From positions 18,783 through 82,782 of the forward strand of contig NZ_JAHZSS010000022.1 of the NCBI RefSeq assembly GCF_019457915.1: 64,000 nt of DNA, given 5' to 3'. Under the pieces are notes generated by a model. It was given only the letters and a program-made list of their open reading frames with translations. It was not told the DNA's origin and ran no database searches. The stretch is from Neiella holothuriorum. Lineage in GTDB: Bacteria; Pseudomonadota; Gammaproteobacteria; Enterobacterales; Neiellaceae. The translations under genes were made by a program, and so were the position numbers. Below are positions 17,639 to 26,333 of the stretch, piece by piece (the first letter of the stretch is position 1; each line of letters begins with the position of its first letter).

Positions 17639-18469
17639 TTAAAGATCGCTAACGTCAACTAGTTCAACAGAGAAGCTGCATTGACCGTCATAGCTGATCT
17701 CAGCTTTGTCGCCCGCAGAAGCAATGTGAACACCTGTCACAACACCAGTAGAAACTAGAACACCAGCAGACGTATCGTAGTTATTCTTCTTCAAGAACTC
17801 GATGAGGAATTTAACCGCACCGAACGGACCGTCAAGACCTGGCTTTGGATTGCCTTTGTGTACTTCAGAGCCATTAATAGTTGTGGTCACGCCTTGAGAC
17901 AAGATCTTCTCAGGAGTCCAATCAACCAGCTCTGGCCCAACGATAACGCCGTTGTTTAGGCCAAAGTCACTGATCGGGCCTAGTGGGCCGAAATCATTAC
18001 CGATAGTCAGCGGGCTGCTGGCGTTTTCGTAACCCATGTAAACGCGATCAATCGCGCCAATGGCTTGCTCAACAGTCACACCTTCTGCAGGCAAATCAGA
18101 TAGATCGCCTAGCTCCATAACAAATTCAACTTCAATAGCAGAACAACCGCCACCGAAAACTGGAAGCTTAACGTGGCCACCGTCCTCAACTTTGAACAGT
18201 GTTTTCTTCATCACTGGACCAGCTAGGCGGGTCTCTTGATATTTTTCACGAAGCTCTGGCGGCACACCACCAACTTTCCATGCAACGACTTCGTCGTCCC
18301 ATTGCTTAATTTCTTCGGCCTGGATTGCATAGCCTAAGTCGAGCGTATCGGGAATAAAGCCACCTGGAAACTCGGTCAGCGCTGTATTTGATTTGCGGGC
18401 TTCGACGAATGCAGTTGCGATAGCTTTGACATCCAAATCACCGCTTTCTGGAGGAAGTACAATTGCCAT
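17639..18469 (-). CDS. 2-keto-4-pentenoate hydratase / FAH-family enzyme
   Basis: This 276-residue protein resembles the fumarylacetoacetate hydrolase superfamily, in particular MhpD-like 2-hydroxypentadienoate hydratases. These use Mg2+ or Mn2+ to act on 2-keto acids from aromatic degradation. Visible features are VVAWKVGG and the acidic metal region IEVEFVMEL. There are no aromatic-degradation neighbours, so the physiological substrate is open. The N-terminus is close to that of plain hydratases. It is a single-gene unit with its own terminator. Confidence 0.75.
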   Translation of the reverse strand: MAIVLPPESGDLDVKAIATAFVEARKSNTALTEFPGGFIPDTLDLGYAIQAEEIKQWDDEVVAWKVGGVPPELREKYQETRLAGPVMKKTLFKVEDGGHVKLPVFGGGCSAIEVEFVMELGDLSDLPAEGVTVEQAIGAIDRVYMGYENASSPLTIGNDFGPLGPISDFGLNNGVIVGPELVDWTPEKILSQGVTTTINGSEVHKGNPKPGLDGPFGAVKFLIEFLKKNNYDTSAGVLVSTGVVTGVHIASAGDKAEISYDGQCSFSVELVDVSDL

Positions 18470-18647
18470 TTATTATTCCTATTTGGTTGATTAGCTTCGG
18501 CCATTTATACCGAATCTTAGTCACTGCGTTTACTGCAGCTAGTAAAAACTTGTGTGTTGCTTCTAGCTTAGGCGGTTAAACCTGAACCTCAGCTTGCACT
18601 TGTGAGAGAAAATTTAGTCAACAAAGTGCATTTTGTAACTATCGAGA

Positions 18648-19172
18648 TCAATGTTGCCATTCTTGCTGCAGATATTGTGCAACGTCATCGGCAAATTTAA
18701 CTTCTCGACGTACTTCACTACCATCAGCTTGTACGCCGTAAAACTCATAAACAACGGTGCCATTGAGTTGATCGCTCTCGATAATACGAGCCGGCTGAAA
18801 CTCTGGGAACTCAGCCCTTAAGGCGGTCATAACGCCATAAGGCGTTGCGTTCACCGTCAAATCCCGCTGCATTTCAACAACCACCCATTTGCCATCTTGA
18901 AGCAGCATGTCGAACTCAACGGCCACATCACCGCGTTTCACGCCTTCAAGATCTAAATAGGTTTTGCCATGCTTAAGCTCTTTTTCTGCTTCCTGCACTT
19001 GAAAGTCCGGTTGAATTGCTTTTGCCGCCGCTAATGCTTGTGGCGGAATATCCGATAGCGCTAATTCGACTTTCTCATTTAAGGTTGAGCCAATTTTCTG
19101 AGCGTCCGCAGCTTGTGCTAATCCGGTCACAAGACCTGCGCCCAAGAAAATTAAGGTTGGTAAGTAACGCAT
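18648..19172 (-). CDS. Periplasmic PepSY-like protein
   Basis: The 174-residue protein has a signal peptide ending LAQA-A (residues 1-21). It contains two repeats resembling PepSY-like (beta-lactamase-inhibitor-like) domains: residues about 35-100 (ALSDIPPQALAAAKAIQPDF...) and 105-170 (VNATPYGVMTALRAEFPEF...). In each a short helix of alanines is followed by a beta-sheet (YLDLEGVKRGDVAVEFDMLL). Such proteins are extracytoplasmic and usually of unknown function. Assignment rests on pattern, not a search. Confidence 0.6.
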   Translation of the reverse strand: MRYLPTLIFLGAGLVTGLAQAADAQKIGSTLNEKVELALSDIPPQALAAAKAIQPDFQVQEAEKELKHGKTYLDLEGVKRGDVAVEFDMLLQDGKWVVVEMQRDLTVNATPYGVMTALRAEFPEFQPARIIESDQLNGTVVYEFYGVQADGSEVRREVKFADDVAQYLQQEWQH

Positions 19173-19371
19173 GACGTAATCCTTTTAAGAGCACCATTTT
19201 GGTGTAAGCAACTCTATGGCAATTGGCTATACCACTACAACGAAATATATCTCACAAATTGGTCATAATCGAGTAAATGAGACGTCATCAACCAGCAATT
19301 TATCAACCCAACACCAAACTAATCCTGCTTGATGATAAGTTGGCCAACTTGGTCGTTAATTTTGCGCAAAA

Positions 19372-19398
19372 AAAACCTTGCCACTAGAGCAAGGTTTT
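19372..19398. terminator. Bidirectional intrinsic terminator downstream of purT
   Basis: The stem AAAACCTTGC/GCAAGGTTTT has a 7-base loop. On the minus strand it is followed by a long T-run, so it ends purT. Confidence 0.8.
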
Positions 19399-19419
19399 CA
19401 ATTTAAGCCTTTCGCGTGA

Positions 19420-20598
19420 TTAGAAAGTAACTTTCACTGCTTGACTTACTGCAACCGCTTTTTGTACTGCCTCATCAATCGAATCAGCTTTTGCCAATGC
19501 CACGCCCATTCGTCTTGAGCCTGCAATTTCTGGCTTGCCGAACAGGCGGAGCTGTGTGCTTGGTACTGCCAATGCGTTCTCCAAGCCATCAAAGCAAGTC
19601 TGGCTAGAGTGGCCGGTTGGTAAAATCACCGCCGAAGCGCTGGGGCCATAATGTTCAATGGAGCCAATGGGCAGCCCTAGAATGGCACGCACATGCAACG
19701 CAAACTCAGACAAATCCTGTGAGATTAATGTCACCATGCCAGTATCGTGTGGCCGCGGTGACACTTCACTAAAGAAGACATCATCGCCTTTGACGAACAG
19801 CTCTACCCCATAAAGGCCAAACCCAGCTAACTCTTCAATGACAGTCTTAGCCACCTGTTGTGCGTTCGCCAGCGCTTGCAGAGACATTTGTTGGGGTTGC
19901 CAAGACTCTCGGTAATCACCATCTTCTTGCCGGTGCCCTATGGGCTGACAGAAATGAATGCCATCAACGGCTAACACCGTTAGTAACGTGATCTCATAAT
20001 CGAAATCGACAAACCCTTCGACAATGACGCGGCCTTCACCGGTGCGTCCGCCTTCCTGCGAATACGCCCAAGCATTGTCCACATCCGCGGCGGTACGAAT
20101 AACACTTTGGCCCTTACCAGAAGAGCTCATTACCGGTTTAACCACACAAGGCATACCAATGTTGGCAACGGCCGTATCGAATTCTGTTTTAGTATCAGCA
20201 AATTCAAATGGTGACGTCGGTAAGCCGAGGGTTTCTGCCGCCAATCGACGGATCCCTTCGCGGTCCATGGTTAATGCTGTGGTACGGGCATTAGGTACAA
20301 CGTTAACGCCTTCGGCTTCTAACGCGAGCAGCTCGTCAGTGGCAATGGCTTCAATTTCAGGGATGATGATGTCGGGCTTTTCTTTATTGACGATAGCACG
20401 CAGCCCTGCTCCATCGAGCATATCAAGCTGATAACTGCGATGAGCAACCTGCATGGCAGGCGCATTGCTATAGCGATCGGCCGCTATAACTTCGACACCA
20501 AAACGCTGCAATTCAATGGCAACTTCTTTGCCCAATTCACCAGAGCCTAACAACAAAGCTTTGGTCGCTGAGGGCGACAGCGGGGTTCCCAACATCAT
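19420..20598 (-). CDS. purT: Formate-dependent phosphoribosylglycinamide formyltransferase
   Basis: PurT forms formyl-GAR from GAR, formate and ATP in purine synthesis. The 392-residue protein is an ATP-grasp enzyme: N-terminal [17 protein letters not shown], the ATP-grasp loop [11 protein letters not shown], and the late [17 protein letters not shown] 20598 ([13 protein letters not shown]) has GGAG at 8 bases and matches the family start; the extra 14 upstream codons are rejected. The use of formate links it loosely with pflB, the formate-producing enzyme elsewhere in this window, though they are far apart. Confidence 0.96.
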   Translation of the reverse strand: MMLGTPLSPSATKALLLGSGELGKEVAIELQRFGVEVIAADRYSNAPAMQVAHRSYQLDMLDGAGLRAIVNKEKPDIIIPEIEAIATDELLALEAEGVNVVPNARTTALTMDREGIRRLAAETLGLPTSPFEFADTKTEFDTAVANIGMPCVVKPVMSSSGKGQSVIRTAADVDNAWAYSQEGGRTGEGRVIVEGFVDFDYEITLLTVLAVDGIHFCQPIGHRQEDGDYRESWQPQQMSLQALANAQQVAKTVIEELAGFGLYGVELFVKGDDVFFSEVSPRPHDTGMVTLISQDLSEFALHVRAILGLPIGSIEHYGPSASAVILPTGHSSQTCFDGLENALAVPSTQLRLFGKPEIAGSRRMGVALAKADSIDEAVQKAVAVSQAVKVTF

Positions 20599-20715
20599 AA
20601 TTTGAACTCCGAATTTTAATCCGGCCCAAGTATATGACAATTCTTCAGCAAGATATTGATCTGAAACTGAGCTAAAAGGTAGCTGATGATTGATTGACCA
20701 ATGAGAGGATTAGCG

Positions 20716-20766
20716 ATGGGGGCAAAGCGATTGGGGTTGTTGTGTCTATATAAAGAGTACAAATGA
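20716..20766 (+). CDS. Candidate 16-codon mini-gene
   Basis: AGAGGA (20703-20708) precedes ATG at 20716 by seven bases, and a 16-residue peptide (MGAKRLGLLCLYKEYK) ends at TGA, three bases before a strong GC-rich hairpin. The frame is also open from ATG 20701. The hairpin has no plus-strand T-run, so the arrangement may be coincidence. Function unknown. Confidence 0.2.
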   Translation: MGAKRLGLLCLYKEYK

Positions 20767-20768
20767 AA

Positions 20769-20790
20769 GCGGCTCCTAAAAAGGAGCCGC
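20769..20790 (-). terminator. Hairpin downstream of the 62-residue gene
   Basis: The stem GCGGCTCCT/AGGAGCCGC has a 4-base loop. On the minus strand it is followed by TTTCATTT, so it probably ends the small gene at 20818. The T-tract is weak. Confidence 0.55.
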
Positions 20791-20817
20791 ATCAAGATTG
20801 ATTCTGGTGCTTGTCGA

Positions 20818-21006
20818 TTAACGACCAGCTTGACGTTGGCTTTGCATAATCCGCTCAGCAGCCTGCTGAGGCGTTAATTGCTCAACGAAATATTGGTCTT
20901 GCAACGTTTTATCGTTTGCTGCATCTAAATTTTGCGCTCCAAGATCAGTTAAATGCTGAGTTTCTTGGGCTACGGCACTACGCCACGTAAAGTAATTTTC
21001 GCTCAT
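20818..21006 (-). CDS. Small hydrophilic protein, 62 residues, unknown
   Basis: A strong GAGGA ribosome site at proper spacing supports the start at 21006 (MSENYFTWRSAVAQETQHL); the five codons upstream are rejected. The product is charged and probably helical, with a C-terminal segment LTPQQAAERIMQSQRQAGR and no signal peptide or membrane segment. A hairpin follows the stop. I do not recognise the family. It is monocistronic. Confidence 0.65.
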   Translation of the reverse strand: MSENYFTWRSAVAQETQHLTDLGAQNLDAANDKTLQDQYFVEQLTPQQAAERIMQSQRQAGR

Positions 21007-21461
21007 GACTTCAATCCTCATGTTTGAAACAGCTGTGTTGCAGGCTAATCCATTATGGATGTCGGGTGGCCTCCCGTTAGCAACAGGCCGCTTAGTATAG
21101 ACGCGTGCAAACCAATTTAGTTCAGTTTTTAACCAATAACTCTAAGCTGATCACGACTATGGAAAGTCAATATTGACCTATGAAAAATGGCGGGATAGAC
21201 ACGAAGTAGAATAATTATTGAATAGCCAACCAAGGCAACAATAACACCATTATCAAATAAAATCAGAATGATAAGATAATTATTTACCCAGAACCTAAAG
21301 CAAAAAAAGAATAAATATTTAAATTTTATGCACTGTAACGAGAATGCTTCTAAGTTAATTTGTGCCTGAATCGAATCGAATAGGACAATAATCAACTAGG
21401 GAAAGTCAGTACTTCCCCTAATTTTGAGTCGAGGTTTTTTAACAAATAACCGCTGCCGTGT
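21007..21461. other. A+T-rich region with two related palindromic motifs
   Basis: This 455-base region separates two minus-strand genes. About 21180-21400 is markedly A+T-rich and shows only a hydrophobic frame without a ribosome site, which I reject as a gene. Two similar strings flank it: CTATGGAAAGTCAATATTGA at 21157 and CTAGGGAAAGTCAGTACTTC at 21396. The first includes the perfect palindrome GTCAATATTGAC. No T-run terminator after the outer-membrane protein gene is obvious. Confidence 0.45.
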
Positions 21462-22112
21462 TTAAAAACGAGCAAAAAAACCAACTGCTGCCTGATATTG
21501 CCACCACATACTGCCATCCACTGTCGCAATACAGCCGCCGTTACAGAATATTTTACTGTCGCTATCAATCACGGTACCAATCGCGCGCAAATCGAGGCGG
21601 GCTCCCATCGATTCAGTTGCAAACCACTTTACACCGGCATTGATCCCGAGTGAGAACTCCGTTTCTGAGTCGTAATCATCCGGCTTAAAGGCCGTTGCCC
21701 CAATGCTCGCGCCAAGGTAAGGCACAAAATCGGAGTTATCCGTTTCCACTTCATTGACTCCACCAATGTGAAAGTATTGGATGTCCATCGGCGACGTGGT
21801 TTTGTCATTACTCGCGGCATCTTTAATAACTAAGTCGGTTTCTGTTTGCGCAAGGTAAAGCTCATACTGCAATCGACTACCGTTTAAGTAACGTTGCAAG
21901 TAATTAAAACTAACCGCGAAATTGGTACCGCTGTCGGTATCGAGGGTGTAGTCGTCTTTATCTAACGATTCAAAACTACTGCTACCGCTTGTACCAGCAA
22001 GTATGGATACGTCAATCGTGGGTTGAAATTCGGCTTCTTCTGCGACAATAGTAGAAGTGTAAGAAAGCAGACTACATGCAAGGGCTATCGCTGAAACGCG
22101 GAAAAGCTTCAT
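21462..22112 (-). CDS. Outer-membrane beta-barrel protein, OmpA/OmpW-like size
   Basis: The 216-residue protein has a signal peptide (to about SYTSTIVA) and a mature part of alternating hydrophobic strands. It ends in the aromatic C-terminus FFARF typical of outer-membrane barrels recognised by the Bam complex. Features such as VPYLGASIGATAF and FSLGINAGVKWFATESMGAR suggest an eight-strand barrel. AAGGA precedes the ATG. It contains a CNGGC pair, possibly a disulphide. Function unknown; an adhesion or stress role is possible but not supported by context. Confidence 0.75.
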   Translation of the reverse strand: MKLFRVSAIALACSLLSYTSTIVAEEAEFQPTIDVSILAGTSGSSSFESLDKDDYTLDTDSGTNFAVSFNYLQRYLNGSRLQYELYLAQTETDLVIKDAASNDKTTSPMDIQYFHIGGVNEVETDNSDFVPYLGASIGATAFKPDDYDSETEFSLGINAGVKWFATESMGARLDLRAIGTVIDSDSKIFCNGGCIATVDGSMWWQYQAAVGFFARF

Positions 22113-22246
22113 TCTTCGTCCTTAAAAACAGAGCAAAAATCAGCGACCTGATGATGTTATCAAGTCGCTTATCGGATAGCCGCAATTGTTTCAGATCGTT
22201 GACGAAATGTGAACAGACCTAAGTAGAGGTTAGAAACATTCCGTTG

Positions 22247-23068
22247 TTATTTTCCCGCCTCGCAATCGTTGAATGCATTATTAACCTCTCGATAAGTCGC
22301 TTTCGTCACGGAGCCTGCGGCAGTTGCTGGCAAGCGCTCTAATTCAACAATGGTTAACGTGCCAACAAGCTCTCTTAAATAGGCATACAGCTCTGGCTGC
22401 TGCTCAATTAACATTTGCTGTTTGGCTTTCATGTCAAAACTACAGTGGGCGGAATGGGTACTTGTCAATTCACAGTAGCGGTGATGGGCAAACTCATAAT
22501 ACAAGCCACCTTCCACTAGCTGAGCATCTTGCCATTCCGAAGCAAACTGCTCCTTAGCGGATGCTAAATCCTTAGCAAAGGGCTCACGCTGATAAGCAGA
22601 AAAGGTGACAATGCGACCATTATGTTTAAGAAATGAAATACCTACCTGACTCACTGGCGCCGATTGGTATTTTTTCTGGATCGCCTGTTGCAGCGGGTTT
22701 TGATACGTTTCGTTGGGTTGAAAATCAAAGTGACACACCACTAACTGATTTTTATCGGACCACTGGTGCAGCTGGCCATCATTCCATAGTGCATCTTGAT
22801 AATGAGCAGCTGTTGCTTGATGTTCATCAATCGGCTCATCCAACTGCTCTAGTTCGACACTGACTTGCTCCGCTAGCCATTCATCCAGTGCCACCGTTTG
22901 CTCAATACTCTGCTGATAACAGTTATTAAGCTGCCCATCGGCAAAACCTTGGCTATCAATGCCAAAAGATTGCTTTATCGTCGTACCAAGCTCCACTTCA
23001 AGTAGCGAAGCAGAAGTCGCTTGGGTGCTGATTAAGACCACTGCGGCCGTTAACATGGGTTTAATCAT
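22247..23068 (-). CDS. Secreted protein of unknown function, candidate FNR target
   Basis: The 273-residue protein begins with a signal peptide (MIKPMLTAAVVLISTQATSA). ATG 23068 is chosen because GGAGG lies at correct spacing; the seven codons upstream are rejected. The mature part is rich in glutamine and acidic residues and has several cysteines (LNNCYQQS, VVCHFDF, RYCEL, HCSF, NDCEAG), so periplasmic disulphides are likely. I see no catalytic motif and do not recognise the family. A perfect FNR-type palindrome lies 130 bases upstream. Downstream is the divergent-free gap before the barrel protein gene. Confidence 0.7.
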   Translation of the reverse strand: MIKPMLTAAVVLISTQATSASLLEVELGTTIKQSFGIDSQGFADGQLNNCYQQSIEQTVALDEWLAEQVSVELEQLDEPIDEHQATAAHYQDALWNDGQLHQWSDKNQLVVCHFDFQPNETYQNPLQQAIQKKYQSAPVSQVGISFLKHNGRIVTFSAYQREPFAKDLASAKEQFASEWQDAQLVEGGLYYEFAHHRYCELTSTHSAHCSFDMKAKQQMLIEQQPELYAYLRELVGTLTIVELERLPATAAGSVTKATYREVNNAFNDCEAGK

Positions 23069-23464
23069 GTCAATTACCTCCACATCCAAATTTGTGAGAT
23101 ATAGGTACTGCCGTGTGACGCCTTTGGCATGGTCCGCAGATCAGAGGGTTCGCATCCAACGCGCTGTTCATAAATTATACATCAAAACCACCAAACATTG
23201 ATCACGATCAATTTTAACCGTGTCATACACAAGTGTTGCTACCTTCAATCAGAGCGATTTGTTTTAAACAATCAAATTTATACCAATAGAGGATTAAGTG
23301 GCGATTAACCAATAAGTTACAAAGCATCGAGCAACAACAAACTGATATTTTCAGTTTGTGCCACTGGGCAGTAAACATAAAGAAATGCGGCTTTCGAAAG
23401 ACAAACACGGGTATAGCGGCATAGTTAGCCGCATAGCCAGTAAGCAAGGGAAAATTTTGTTGTG
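23069..23464 (-). other. Intergenic region between motY and the secreted-protein gene
   Basis: This 396-base stretch holds the FNR-type box and TATAAT-like element for the downstream gene (listed) and two hairpins. GCGGC/GCCGC near 23408-23424 has no T-run. AAACTGA/TCAGTTT at 23339-23357 is followed on the minus strand by GTTGTTG. Either could end the motY transcript weakly. A 74-codon minus-strand frame here lacks a ribosome site and is not called. Confidence 0.4.
23174..23211 (-). promoter_or_regulatory. FNR-type box and -10 upstream of secreted-protein gene
   Basis: TTGATCACGATCAA at 23198-23211 is a perfect match to the FNR consensus TTGAT-N4-ATCAA. On the minus strand a perfect TATAAT (23174-23179) follows. 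The centre-to-centre distance is 28 bases, a little shorter than the 32 expected for a class II FNR promoter, so the exact start site is uncertain. Confidence 0.65.
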
Positions 23465-24478
23465 TTATTCAGGAGTTGCCGTGGGTGAAGGAGATTGATT
23501 CGAAGCACTAGTCGCCTGTTGTTCGCTTTGCTTAGCGACTGCTCGGGCTATTTGAGGTGTTAGCGCACGATTAGAATTTGGCGAAGGCTCTAGGCTATTG
23601 TCACGTGTTAACCGCACCACGACGCGTCGGTTTTTATGGCGACCAATGGGGCTATTGTTCGATGCAACATGGCGCCGCTCACCATAACCGGCCGTTTCAA
23701 CCAAGCTGGCATTAACGCCTTGCTCAGTCATAAACTTCTGTACCACCGCAGCGCGTTTTTTTGATAATTCTAGGTTCAGCCATCGGCCGCCATAACTATC
23801 AGAAAAAGCGTCAATTTCGATTTTTACAATCGCTTCATCGTGGCGCACATAATCAACAACTTTGCGTAAACGTTTGAGCGATTCAAGCTCAAGTTCATCA
23901 CTATTTAATTTGTAGTTCAGCACATTGATTGCGACGTCTTCATAACCATAAGGCAGTAAGCCGCCTATGCAGTCGACAAAATCATTTAACGTATTGCGGA
24001 AATTGGCAGAATTTAGAGCAACTTCAACATCAGAACGGCTGGTATAGCCATCTTGGTAATAAAAGGTTGGATTGAAGCCTTGTTCCAATTCAGTAAGAAC
24101 GGTCCAAGACAACTGTTCACCAAGTATTGCATCAAAGCCATCGTGCACATTAATTTGCGCGAGGTGCCGGGCCGGCAACCCTGCTTTGTAACTTGGCGGT
24201 ACCGCAAGTAAATGGGCTTTTCCTTGACTACGTGGGCGCCGCAACATTTCTAAGGCCATATTTAGCTGCTGGCTGGCGCCGGCTTTGTCAGTGAACACCG
24301 CAGTCCCAAAGCGCGGGATCGAATGTTCAAGTTGGCAAACTAAAGGAGAGTTACGTGTCAGCGTCCAATCAGAGTGAGCGATGGGAGCGGCATACTGGCG
24401 AACGCCGGCATCAGCAATAAAGCTGGCAGCGGGAATTCCAATAATACAAACTGCGGTCGCAACTGATTTTTTTAACAT
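23465..24478 (-). CDS. motY: Sodium-type flagellar motor protein MotY
   Basis: MotY is a periplasmic T-ring component of the Na+-driven polar flagellar motor and helps place the PomAB stator. The 337-residue protein has a signal peptide, the MotY N-terminal domain (RQYAAPIAHSDWTLTRNSPL, VCQLEHSIPRFG) and a C-terminal OmpA-type peptidoglycan-binding domain (residues about 215-300: DAFSDSYGGRWLNLELSKKR, GYGERRHVASN). A Ser/Pro/Gln-rich tail of about 35 residues is extra. The gene is alone, as motY usually is, and is divergent from rnt. Confidence 0.9.
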   Translation of the reverse strand: MLKKSVATAVCIIGIPAASFIADAGVRQYAAPIAHSDWTLTRNSPLVCQLEHSIPRFGTAVFTDKAGASQQLNMALEMLRRPRSQGKAHLLAVPPSYKAGLPARHLAQINVHDGFDAILGEQLSWTVLTELEQGFNPTFYYQDGYTSRSDVEVALNSANFRNTLNDFVDCIGGLLPYGYEDVAINVLNYKLNSDELELESLKRLRKVVDYVRHDEAIVKIEIDAFSDSYGGRWLNLELSKKRAAVVQKFMTEQGVNASLVETAGYGERRHVASNNSPIGRHKNRRVVVRLTRDNSLEPSPNSNRALTPQIARAVAKQSEQQATSASNQSPSPTATPE

Positions 24479-24618
24479 TTGAGTACGCTTAATCGAGGCT
24501 TACTTGCATTTGTCATCGGCGGAAACACAAATTTCTTTAGACATTTTTATCCGTCACTCGCCTTAGTACAAGATTTTCTGGAATAATAGCGCTCTTTTTT
24601 ACCAAATAGAGCTGCACA

Positions 24619-25299
24619 ATGACCCAATTAGAGGATCCTAAATCGACGCTAGCCAGCCGTTTCCGTGGTTATTACCCAGTTATCGTCGATATTGAAACGG
24701 CAGGATTCAACGCACAGACAGATGCGATGTTGGAAATTGCAGCCACCGCCATCAGTATAGATGAACACGGTCAAGTTTATCCCATTGAAACATTTGCCTA
24801 TAACGTAGCACCGTTTGAAGGTTCCAACTTAGAAGCTTCGTCGCTAGCGTTCACTGGTATTGATCCATTTTGTCCAGATCGCCAGGCAATTGATGAAAAG
24901 TCGATGCTAAATCAACTTTCAAAAGCGCTACGACCACTGCAAAAAGCGCATGGCTGCCAACGCTGTGTCCTAGTAGCGCACAACGCAGCCTTTGATAACA
25001 GCTTTTTGAATGCTGCTATTAACCGCCACAACTTTAAACGCAGTCCTTTTCATCCATTCGTCACGTTTGACACAACAACCTTATCTGGCTTGGCGCTGGG
25101 TCAAACAGTCTTGGCGGATGCCTGCGCAGCCGTTGAAATAGAATTTGACCCTAAATCAGCGCATAGCGCCGCTTATGACGCACAAAAAACAGCTGAACTT
25201 TTCTGCGCTATTGTTAATCGCTACCAACAATTGGGTGGCTGGCCATTAGCGCCTTCCGAAGCCGCGCTTGAAGAGTCCAAATTTGAGGCAAAAAAATAG
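24619..25299 (+). CDS. rnt: Ribonuclease T
   Basis: RNase T is a DEDDh 3'-5' exonuclease that trims tRNA 3' ends and matures 5S and 23S rRNA. The 226-residue product shows exo I VDIETAGF, exo II region VAHNAAFDNSFL and exo III HSAAYDAQKTAELF with the catalytic histidine. The start MTQLEDPKSTLASRFRGYYP is family-typical. Its stop TAG lies inside the stem of the following terminator. In related genomes rnt is near grxD, sodB and the VC2046-like gene; here the VC2046-like gene is adjacent but grxD/sodB are about 32 kb away. Confidence 0.95.
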   Translation: MTQLEDPKSTLASRFRGYYPVIVDIETAGFNAQTDAMLEIAATAISIDEHGQVYPIETFAYNVAPFEGSNLEASSLAFTGIDPFCPDRQAIDEKSMLNQLSKALRPLQKAHGCQRCVLVAHNAAFDNSFLNAAINRHNFKRSPFHPFVTFDTTTLSGLALGQTVLADACAAVEIEFDPKSAHSAAYDAQKTAELFCAIVNRYQQLGGWPLAPSEAALEESKFEAKK

Positions 25300-25319
25300 G
25301 CAGCCAAGCTGCCTATTTT
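25294..25319. terminator. Bidirectional terminator shared by rnt and the 23-residue gene
   Basis: An 11-bp perfect stem (AAATAGGCAGC/GCTGCCTATTT) with a 3-base loop includes the rnt stop codon. The minus strand has the longer T-run (TTTTTTTG), so it strongly terminates leftward transcription from the mini-gene at 25327. Confidence 0.85.
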
Positions 25320-25326
25320 AATTACT

Positions 25327-25398
25327 TTATTTCACACCAAGTGATTGCAACTCTCGGCCAATTTGGCAAAGGCGCTGCATAAATTTAGAACGATTCAT
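25327..25398 (-). CDS. Candidate 23-residue small protein
   Basis: The frame (MNRSKFMQRLCQIGRELQSL, then GVK) has GGAGAG six bases before its ATG and ends eight bases before the strong leftward terminator. A ribosome site, a short frame and a terminator in order make this one of the better mini-gene candidates in the window. The peptide is basic and amphipathic, probably one helix, with a single cysteine. I do not recognise it. Confidence 0.55.
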   Translation of the reverse strand: MNRSKFMQRLCQIGRELQSLGVK

Positions 25399-25534
25399 TT
25401 CATCTCTCCAGAAAACCGTGATCAGCAACTCAATAATCGGCATATTAGCGCCTAATTTTCATACTGAACAATGAAATGATTTACCAGAAAATGATTAGAT
25501 AAAGTAATTCGAAGTGGATTGTATTAGCAGTATA

Positions 25535-26020
25535 TTAAGCTGCTGTTACAACAGCGAGAAGTGCTTGGTCAGCTTGCTGCCAAGTTGCAGGTATCCGCGC
25601 GGTATTATGCCCTTGAATTTTATGACGTTGCCATGGGGTTAGCAGCTCTAGTACGTCTCCAGCAATAACAGGCTCTTCAGCATGAAGGGTTAGTGGCTCA
25701 GGGGACATGCATTCTAAAAGACGGACATTATTCAGCCCACCTTGCTGAAAGGCTTCCGTTTGTGATGTTTTTTGCTCAGTCGGACGCTGATCATAAGTAG
25801 GTGCAGGATCGGCAATTTGTAATTGCTGGCGTAAATCTAACGCCGCCTGATTGGTTTCGCTGGCTAATTGGCTAAATTGCGGTTGATCACAGATATCTTC
25901 TGACAATAACGCCAATAACATTCGAAAGGTGTCGCCGTGGCCACGTTGGACAGCTTGGTTAACCTCATTCCCCAATTCATACTCATTGGAGATGGGTAAG
26001 GTTAGCGAGTCAGACAACAC
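25535..26020 (-). CDS. VC2046/SO_2500-like conserved protein
   Basis: This 161-residue cytosolic protein resembles the VC2046/SO_2500 family found in Vibrio and Shewanella, of unknown function. The region QRGHGDTFRMLLALLSEDI near residues 25-45 is the most family-like. It starts with GTG at 26020, with GGAGC ten bases upstream. No signal or membrane segment is present. It is divergent from tRNA-Tyr. The family call is from memory of the sequence and should be checked. Confidence 0.6.
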   Translation of the reverse strand: MLSDSLTLPISNEYELGNEVNQAVQRGHGDTFRMLLALLSEDICDQPQFSQLASETNQAALDLRQQLQIADPAPTYDQRPTEQKTSQTEAFQQGGLNNVRLLECMSPEPLTLHAEEPVIAGDVLELLTPWQRHKIQGHNTARIPATWQQADQALLAVVTAA

Positions 26021-26126
26021 GTGAAATTAAGCTCCAGACGATAGACTTTTTGCGAGATATATTGCTATCGACCAGCGCTGCTTTTTCTTAAACAAAAGTT
26101 TCGTAAAATTTTTTTAAAAGGAGGGC

Positions 26127-26154
26127 TTTACAACGACTAATTTCTTCTTATAAT
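26127..26154 (+). promoter_or_regulatory. Sigma-70 promoter of tRNA-Tyr
   Basis: TTTACA (26127-26132) and TATAAT (26149-26154) are separated by 16 bases. The predicted start is about seven bases before the tRNA, with a GC-containing discriminator (CACCGCCAC), as in growth-rate-controlled stable RNA promoters. Confidence 0.8.
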
Positions 26155-26167
26155 TCACCGCCACATT

Positions 26168-26252
<85 letters not shown>

Positions 26253-26333
26253 TCTTTTCTTAAATCTTCAAATCGATCCCATTTGCCTAGCTTGTGGTAC
26301 ACTCGCTGAAAATTCACGTTTGAATATAGTGGG

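Noticed and set aside
21129..21395. 88-codon hydrophobic minus-strand frame
   Set aside because: It begins with TTG, has no ribosome site and lies in A+T-rich sequence that yields hydrophobic residues by composition.
23223..23447. 74-codon minus-strand frame upstream of the secreted-protein gene
   Set aside because: No ribosome site, unlike any protein I know, and it overlaps hairpins between two genes.
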